Below the pieces are notes generated by a model. The model was not told the origin of the DNA. It searched no databases and saw nothing but the letters and a program-made list of their open reading frames with translations. Of a stretch of 64,000 nt of DNA, positions 57,671-64,000 are shown one piece after another; the stretch's first letter is position 1, and each line of letters begins with the position of its first letter. The stretch is from Candidatus Altimarinota bacterium. Lineage in GTDB: Bacteria; Patescibacteriota; Gracilibacteria; BD1-5; UBA2023. Location: contig JACMPW010000003.1 in the NCBI GenBank assembly GCA_014377305.1, forward strand, positions 1-64,000, written 5' to 3'. Both the position numbers and the translations under genes were made by a program.

Positions 57671-58789
57671 ATGCGATTTCGTATTCAGACTGACATATTC
57701 CAAAAAGCAATAGAAACAACAAGTCATGCGACGAGTACATCAAATCTGACTCCAATCCTCGAGAATATCCTCATCGATGCTGGATACAAGAAAGTGACTC
57801 TCACTGGAAATAATCTCGATATGGCAATTGAGTATGTTGTCGAAACAGGTGTGGATGTTGAAGTAGAGGGTAAATTCACTATATCATCGAAATTCCTTGC
57901 CTCATATATAGCCCTCGTTCGAGATAGTGAGGTGCTCGTGAGCCTCGAGAAGGGTGGGAGTATCTCATTCGTGACGAAGAGTAGTGAGACCAAGTTCAAG
58001 GGAACCAATGCAGACAAGTTTCCATCTATTCCAACAATCCCTACTGGACAAGCCATCACTCTCAATGCTCGTGAGATAAAGACTGCTATAGAGAAAACCC
58101 TCTTTTCCACTGCTGATGGGAGTGTACGTCCGATGCTCGCTGGTATCTATATGCGAAGTATCGATGGAGAACTCATCTTTGCATCGACAGACAGCTTTCG
58201 ACTCTCCGAATTCCGTATCAAACCAGAGCATAGCGTCTCTCATACACCGATCATCATACCAGAGCGAGCAGCGAACGAACTCTCACGTCTCCTCACAGAC
58301 GATATCAAAACAGTCGAAATCTGTACTCATGAGTCGCAGCTCCTCGCCACTGTCGGCCCAGTCCGACTCACCTCTCGCCTCCTTGCAGGCAAGTTTCCTG
58401 ATTATGAGGCATTTTTCCCATCGGAGTATCGGTCCAAATCTGTAGTACTGCGGAGTGAGCTCGTCAATGCTCTCAAGCAAGCCAATCTGGTTGCTAGACA
58501 GAACAACTACAATACACGAATCAGATCCAAACACGAGGGAAAAATCGAAGTATCTACGGGTGATACAGAGATCGGTGCAAGTATGGCGAGCCTCTCAGGA
58601 TCCGTCGAGGGGCAAGAGGACATCATCGGCGTCAATAGTGAATATTTTCTCCAGGCACTCTCTGTTATCCGTGAGGACTATATAAGCTTCGAGTACAAAA
58701 ATCCACTCTCACCGGTTGTCATCAAGTGAGTTGCCACTGGCGAATCCAAGCAGTCCTACCGCCATCTCATCATGCCACTCAAGATATAG
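57671..58789 (+). CDS. dnaN: DNA polymerase III beta sliding clamp
   Basis: Ring-shaped processivity clamp, 372 residues. Family blocks: MRFRIQTDIFQKAIETTSHA, SNLTPILENILIDA, SVRPMLAGIYMRS, ASTDSFRLSEFRI, RLLAGKFPDYEAFFP and the C-terminal HLIMPLKI (the family's MPMR-like end). The start fits the family's N-terminal strand; an in-frame extension upstream is non-coding. One TGA glycine (VIKGVATG). pheS follows 15 bases later. Confidence 0.97.
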
Positions 58790-58804
58790 TTATTTTTCTT
58801 TTTT

Positions 58805-59824
<1,020 letters not shown>

Positions 59825-59834
59825 CTATATTCAT

Positions 59835-60203
59835 ATGAACATTACAGCCATAGATGAGGCAGATCTAATTAAAAAATCCTCTATCCAAAATGGATCTATT
59901 AGTAACTTACTTGGGTGAATATTTTATGTAGGCTTAGTAATGCTAGTATGACTAATTTTATTTTCGATTCTTAATTCAGGACTATATTTTATCTTACCAA
60001 TAAATCTAAAATGGATTATCAATGTTCCTTTACTAATACTGGAAACTACCTTTTTATACGGTGGAGCTATTTGGGTAATTATCATAAAATGATGAAAGTA
60101 TAAGAATCAGGCAATGATGACAAAAATACTTATATTTTTATTGTTATTATTAAGTATAATATTTATATGTATATTATTTTGGAGTTTTGCTAGAATGGAA
60201 TAA
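59835..60203 (+). CDS. Small integral membrane protein
   Basis: 122 residues, not recognised. Hydrophilic first 25 residues (ITAIDEADLIKKSSIQNGS), then about four membrane helices (GLVMLVGLILFSILNSGLYF; WIINVPLLILETTFLYGGAI; TKILIFLLLLLSIIFICILF). Low G/C. Starts 10 bases after pheS, so may be co-transcribed, but composition differs. Confidence 0.6.
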
Positions 60204-60289
60204 GAAAAGGTCAGTATAAAATATAAATCGGTTCTATATTTGCACATTTTTAGGTTATTTGATATAATATACTCAAATAACCTTTTATT

Positions 60290-61447
60290 ATGATATACCC
60301 TCGAACCAAGCTCATCGCCAAGTTCTGAGAACTGCTCACGAGTACGACGAATCAGTATATTGCTCTCGTAGGGAATTCTGTGAGCGAAAAGTCAGATTTC
60401 ATCGAACTCATCACAACCACGGGAATTCTCTCTGCATATAGCGGAGAGTCGATTTTTGTCACGAATGAATCCCCACTTGAGCCAACCATACTCTCGAATC
60501 TTGAGGCTAATCTCATCATCATCGATTCTGATAATTCGCTGAATATTGATATTATTCGTACATTTATTAAATCGAATTCGTCCCAATCAAAAGTGATATT
60601 CACAAGTGATATGAACATAGAGATGAGTGATGTAGCGAATTTTGCAATCAGTGGCATATCATTTCGAGAATATGCAGAGTGAATATGAGAGACTATCAAG
60701 ATCGATGATATCATGTCAGGTACTAATGATATTATCAGACAAAATGAGCTCCGTGATACCTATATCCATCTCGGGCAATATAGTGAAAATCTCAATACTC
60801 CTGAACATACGCAGATCTCATTCGATGAGAAAATATCTATTATGAATGGGGAATTGTTTAAAAAAGAAGAATCAGACTTCATCGAGTTCATCAGGACGCT
60901 CGCCATAAATGTAGGTGATATATTCAAGGAAGAACGAATAGCAAAGATGATGAGTATCTCCAGACGCAAGGTCAGGAAATATACGGAGATACTCCTCAAA
61001 TACAATCTCATCAGAGCGGTCGGCCCATGGGTCGAGAATCCTACTACCGAGCTCTCTCGACATGTGAAGATCTATTTCTCTGATCTTGCCTACTTTCATG
61101 CAGCACTCGGAGTCGGATACTATCATGGCGAGGGTAAACAGGGCGTGATAGAGAATTTTGTATTTCTCGAGCTCGATCGCAAACTCGCATCTACTCATGA
61201 TATCAGATTCTACCGGAAGAAATCTGGAGCCGAAGTATCATTTCTCATTATTGAGCAGTCAACAAAAAAAATCACCCCTATCGAAATCAGTACTCGCTCC
61301 ACTGATATCATACCACAATCACTCTCGATATTCATCGAAACCTATAGAGACCGTATCGATCATGCCATGCTCATGAATGATACTATCGCCAAGCAAAAAA
61401 TATCAGGAACTACCTCAGTAATCATCCTCCCACATATTGCAATATAG
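60290..61447 (+). CDS. P-loop protein with degenerate Walker motifs (DUF4143-like C-terminus)
   Basis: 385 residues. The layout is that of AAA+ ATPases of the ATP-binding/DUF4143 group: N-terminal nucleotide domain, central winged helix (FIRTLAINVGDIFKEERIAK, then SISRRKVRKYTEILLKYNLI) and a C-terminal nuclease-like part (ENFVFLELDRKL, RFYRKKSGAEVSFLI). The Walker A position reads GNSVSEKSD, with Glu in place of the glycine before Lys-Ser, and Walker B reads LIIIDSD. ATP hydrolysis is therefore doubtful. The RKKSGAEVSFLI motif retains the D/E-x-K-like end. Few TGA codons. Role unknown; some relatives serve in toxin-antitoxin-like or defence contexts. Confidence 0.75.
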
Positions 61448-61706
61448 GGACTTCTGAAAAAACGGCGAATTTCATCGTTATAAAAATTTATTTCTCAGTG
61501 TCCCTTTGCAAAGCAATGGAAATACCCTTGGGGTTCATTTACTCATCAGGAAGTCCCTTTCGAAAAAATTTTTCTGCCTCGAAGTTCTTGTTTTTGAGAA
61601 ATCCCATGTTTTATAAAGATCTCTATGATCCGTCCCGAACTTTCTGGATGGGTTTTTCTTTACAAAAAATAGAAAGTCATACAATATTCATAATTAATCA
61701 TTGAAT
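61448..61706. other. Intergenic region with an inverted repeat
   Basis: No convincing gene in 259 bases. GGGACTTC (61447-61454, overlapping the last stop base) and GAAGTCCC (61550-61557) form an 8-bp inverted repeat 111 bases across, and C/T/G-rich segments look unlike the flanking genes. Could be a remnant of a small mobile element or a structured RNA. A short plus-strand frame here (68 codons, non-ATG region) has no features I trust. Confidence 0.35.
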
Positions 61707-62897
61707 ATGCACCTCGTCATCATGGCAGCCGGAGAGTGATCTCGTATGCGACCCCTTACTGATACTACACCAAAACCACTTTTACAGATATGTGGCAAGA
61801 CGATCATCGAACATAATATCGAAGTCATCATCGAATATTTCGATGAGATTTTTATGATTGTGAAGTATAAGTCAGAATTTTTTAGGGAGTATTTTGGCGA
61901 GGAATATAAATGAAAAAAAATACACTACATCGAGCAATCAGAGCAATCTGGTACTGGTGCTGCGATCCTCTCACTCGAGTGACACATCGAGTGAGAGTTC
62001 GTTGTCATATCTGGTGATGATCTTTATGAGAGTACAGATATCGTGAAACTGATACAACAAAAATGATACGCAACACTTTGTAAACAAGTGAAAAATCCTG
62101 ATCTCTTCGGGATATTCACATGTGATAATCAATGAAAAGCTACTGGAATCATCGAAAAACCTACTGATGCGAGTATCGGGAATCTCGCTAATATTGGCAA
62201 TCACAAGTTCGATAGTCAGATATTCGAGATACTCAGAGCCCTCCCTCTCTCGCCTCGCGGAGAACTCGAGATCACTGACCTCATCCATATCTATATCCAG
62301 GAATGACTCTATAGTATTGTAGAGGCTACTGGTCGATGGATATCTATCGGGTATCCGTGGGATCTCCTCAGGGCCAACGATGCGATCATCGGATGATATA
62401 GTGAAACAGTAGATAAATGAGCAATTATCGAACAAAATGTGTCCATAAAGTGAAATATCTATCTCGAAGAAGGAGTGATCCTGAAGTCTGGAACCTATAT
62501 CGAAGGGAATGTCTATTTCTGAAAATGAACAGTTATATGACCGAATTCGTACATAAGAGGTAATACAAGTGTCGGAAACGGATCAAAGATTGGAGCATTT
62601 GTCGAAATCAAAAACTCATATATCGGCGAGTCCTCTGCTATACCACATCTCTCCTATTTTTGAGACTCTGTGATCGGTAATCGTGTCAATATCGGAGGAG
62701 GCTCCAAAGTGGCCAATCTCAGACACGACCACTCGGATATCCGAGTTATGGTGAAAGAAACACTCATAGATAGTGGACGACACAAGCTGGGTGCCATTAT
62801 CGGAGACGGAGCTCATCTCGGTATCGGTACTCTCGTATATCCATGACGCATCATACCAACTGATGGGACGACGATACCAGGCGAAATAGTCAGATAA
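61707..62897 (+). CDS. GlmU-like sugar nucleotidyltransferase with left-handed beta-helix
   Basis: 396 residues. N-terminal nucleotidyltransferase: MAAGEGSRMRPLTD, TTPKPLLQICGKTIIEH, EQSGTGAAILSLEG, SGDDLYES (metal aspartate). C-terminal hexapeptide repeats form a left-handed beta-helix: KGNIYLEEGVILKSG, GPNSYIRGN, IGAFVEIKNS, NIGGGSKVANLRHDHS. This is the bifunctional GlmU / glucose-1-phosphate thymidylyltransferase-like layout used to make activated sugars (UDP-GlcNAc or dTDP-sugars). Which sugar is not clear. Many TGA glycines, including in the MAAGEGS loop. Confidence 0.88.
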
Positions 62898-62981
62898 ACT
62901 TGCAATCTGCAAAAAATCACTATACTATGCGAGTCCTTTTCTTCTGGAAAAGTGGGAGTCTCTTGGTACTTGTCGTTCGTT

Positions 62982-62995
62982 TAGGCGGATCCAGT
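62982..62995 (+). repeat. TAGGCGGATYCAGT repeat, copy before rplA
   Basis: TAGGCGGATCCAGT lies in the 149-base leader of rplA; a near-identical TAGGCGGATTCAGT lies 18 bases after the rplA stop (63764-63777). Upstream bases (GTC-TYCGYY) also match. See the finding on these repeats. Confidence 0.6.
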
Positions 62996-63046
62996 ACATT
63001 ACACAAGAAACGCTAGAACCAATTTATTCTTTCATCATTTTATATT

Positions 63047-63745
63047 ATGGCAAAAGTACACGGAAAAAAGTACAACCAAGCAGCGAGTCTGATCGAAATC
63101 GATCGTCTCTATACGCTCGACGAAGCAGTAGATCTCCTCGAGAGAACCAATACTGTGAAGTTCGATCCTACGATTGAGATCCACTTCAACCTCTCTATCG
63201 ATCCACGACAAGCAGATCAGCTCGTCCGCTCGACTCTCTCACTTCCTCACGGAACTGGTAAGACCAAGCGTATTGCAGCGTTCACCGATATCGGTAACGA
63301 GGCAGAGCTCAAGGCTATGGGTGTCGCAGTGGCTGGTGGTGATGATCTCATCGATAGTGTACTCCAGGGTCATGTCGACTTCGATATCGCGATCGCGAGT
63401 CCAGGTATGATGAAGAAAATGGGTAAGGTAGCAAAAGTCCTCGGACCAAAAGGTCTCATGCCAAATCCAAAAGCTGGAACGGTTGGAGAAAATCTCGAAG
63501 CTATCGTCAAAGAGCTCATGGCTGGACGATTCGAGTTCAAAAACGACAAACAAGGAAATATCCACTCTATCGTTGGTAAGCTCTCATTCGGTAATGCAAA
63601 ACTCAAGGACAATATCACATTCTTCGTCAAGACGATGAAGGCAGCTCGTCCATCAGGAGTGAAGGGATCTGTAGCATTCATGAATACGGTATTCGTGTGT
63701 AACGCTATGGGACCTGGTATCCGCCTCGATGCAAACAGTATCTAG
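63047..63745 (+). CDS. rplA: Ribosomal protein L1
   Basis: Large-subunit L1 stalk protein, 232 residues. Blocks LDEAVDLLERTNTVKFDPTI, RSTLSLPHGTGKTKRIAAF, MGVAVAGGDDLIDSVLQGH, KVLGPKGLMPNPKAGTVGEN and ARPSGVKGSVAFMNT are all standard. No TGA codons at all and strong codon bias, fitting high expression. rplK, usually next to it, is not upstream here; the leader is 149 bases and may carry an L1-type regulatory structure. Confidence 0.97.
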   Translation: MAKVHGKKYNQAASLIEIDRLYTLDEAVDLLERTNTVKFDPTIEIHFNLSIDPRQADQLVRSTLSLPHGTGKTKRIAAFTDIGNEAELKAMGVAVAGGDDLIDSVLQGHVDFDIAIASPGMMKKMGKVAKVLGPKGLMPNPKAGTVGENLEAIVKELMAGRFEFKNDKQGNIHSIVGKLSFGNAKLKDNITFFVKTMKAARPSGVKGSVAFMNTVFVCNAMGPGIRLDANSI

Positions 63746-63763
63746 TCATCTCTGTCATCCGCC

Positions 63764-63777
63764 TAGGCGGATTCAGT
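63764..63777 (+). repeat. TAGGCGGATYCAGT repeat, copy after rplA
   Basis: TAGGCGGATTCAGT, part of CCGCCTAGGCGG, a 12-bp palindrome at 63759-63770. Partner of the copy at 62982. Confidence 0.6.
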
Positions 63778-63799
63778 CACTATAAGTATCCAAAAAATT

Positions 63800-63827
63800 A
63801 TCCCCTTCTAGTAAAATTGAGGGGGAT
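63800..63827 (+). terminator. Probable terminator after rplA
   Basis: ATCCCC (63800-63805) pairs with GGGGAT (63822-63827) around an imperfect loop; the T-run is weak. Likely ends the rplA transcript. Confidence 0.45.
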
Positions 63828-63920
63828 TACTTTGTCTACAGTATATCATTGAAAATAGAAATATATTTGGAGAGAAGACAATTTTCAATACAATTACACA
63901 TATATATTTACCCTAAGAAT

Positions 63921-64000
63921 ATGAAAACGATTGATACCCTTCTAGTCGAAAATACATCATTATTTTGGGATATTGCAAACCTACAAAAACTAGATACCCT
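63921..64000 (+). CDS. Hypothetical protein, 5' end only
   Basis: ATG at 63921 opens a frame (MKTIDTLLVENTSLFW) that runs off the window edge after 26 codons. Nothing recognisable in the visible part. Preceded by an A/T-rich promoter-like stretch. Confidence 0.45.
   Translation, partial: MKTIDTLLVENTSLFWDIANLQKLDT

Noticed and set aside
61498-61704. 68-codon plus-strand frame before the nucleotidyltransferase gene
   Set aside because: No good start, no conserved feature, overlaps an inverted-repeat region; treated as non-coding.
62900-63046. Second tRNA or riboswitch in the rplA leader
   Set aside because: No cloverleaf or known aptamer pattern; only the 14-bp repeat stands out.

Overview
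The window comes from a bacterium that reads TGA as glycine (genetic code 25). That code is established only in the Gracilibacteria and Absconditabacteria (SR1) lineages of the Candidate Phyla Radiation / Patescibacteria. The evidence is in the sequence: dozens of reading frames continue through in-frame TGA exactly where well-known proteins have glycine (P-loop of a MoxR ATPase, ATP-grasp loop of a biotin carboxylase, Nudix box, Fic motif, SpoU motif). Genuine stops are TAA or TAG. All coordinates below assume this code; under the standard code most genes look shattered.

Layout. 0-1.1 kb: a DUF6671 zinc-ribbon protein and tRNA-Phe. 1.2-6.7 kb: one giant acetyl-CoA carboxylase polypeptide (CT-alpha, CT-beta and biotin carboxylase fused) followed by a divergent biotin ligase. 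6.7-12 kb (minus): ybeY, murB, yidD, a TPR protein, a VWA-domain membrane protein and a DUF4012 protein, tightly packed. 12-20 kb: accessory stretch with DUF2130, a tiny lipoprotein, Fic, a MarR-type regulator with a palindromic operator, several orphan proteins, mntP, a DUF2809 protein, two related small basic proteins and a secreted CAP protein. 20-23.3 kb: YgjP-like peptidase, a Kazal-domain membrane protein, ung and a class III nucleotidyl cyclase. 23.4-31.2 kb (minus): rpoB and rpoC. 31.4-35.1 kb: trhO, then a copper-type metal cluster (metallothionein-like peptide, CsoR, two membrane proteins, a Cys-rich/DUF305 protein). 35.2-43.7 kb: tgt, orphan proteins, MoxR ATPase, TerC and malic enzyme. 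43.9-46.1 kb: a surface protein with Ig-like repeats and SLH domains, broken by two frameshifts. 46.2-56.3 kb (mostly minus): a NadD-QueH fusion and the F-type ATP synthase genes, split into atpBEFHAG and atpDC by three foreign genes. 56.4-64 kb: an MBL-like protein, Nudix hydrolase, dnaN, pheS, a degenerate P-loop/DUF4143-like protein, a GlmU-like sugar nucleotidyltransferase, rplA and the start of one more gene.

Together the core genes (transcription, replication clamp, ATP synthase, tRNA modification, peptidoglycan precursor synthesis) are those of a reduced but walled cell. The accessory genes point to surface interaction (SLH/Ig protein, CAP, Kazal, VWA) and metal handling. The best candidates for something undescribed are the CT-alpha/CT-beta/BC fusion with its aberrant biotin machinery, the NadD-QueH fusion, the metal cluster whose two membrane proteins share a Cys/His/Met motif, and the paired G-x-S-K-(Y/F)-G-K-G small proteins. 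Product names rest on motif recognition by eye; no database search was run.
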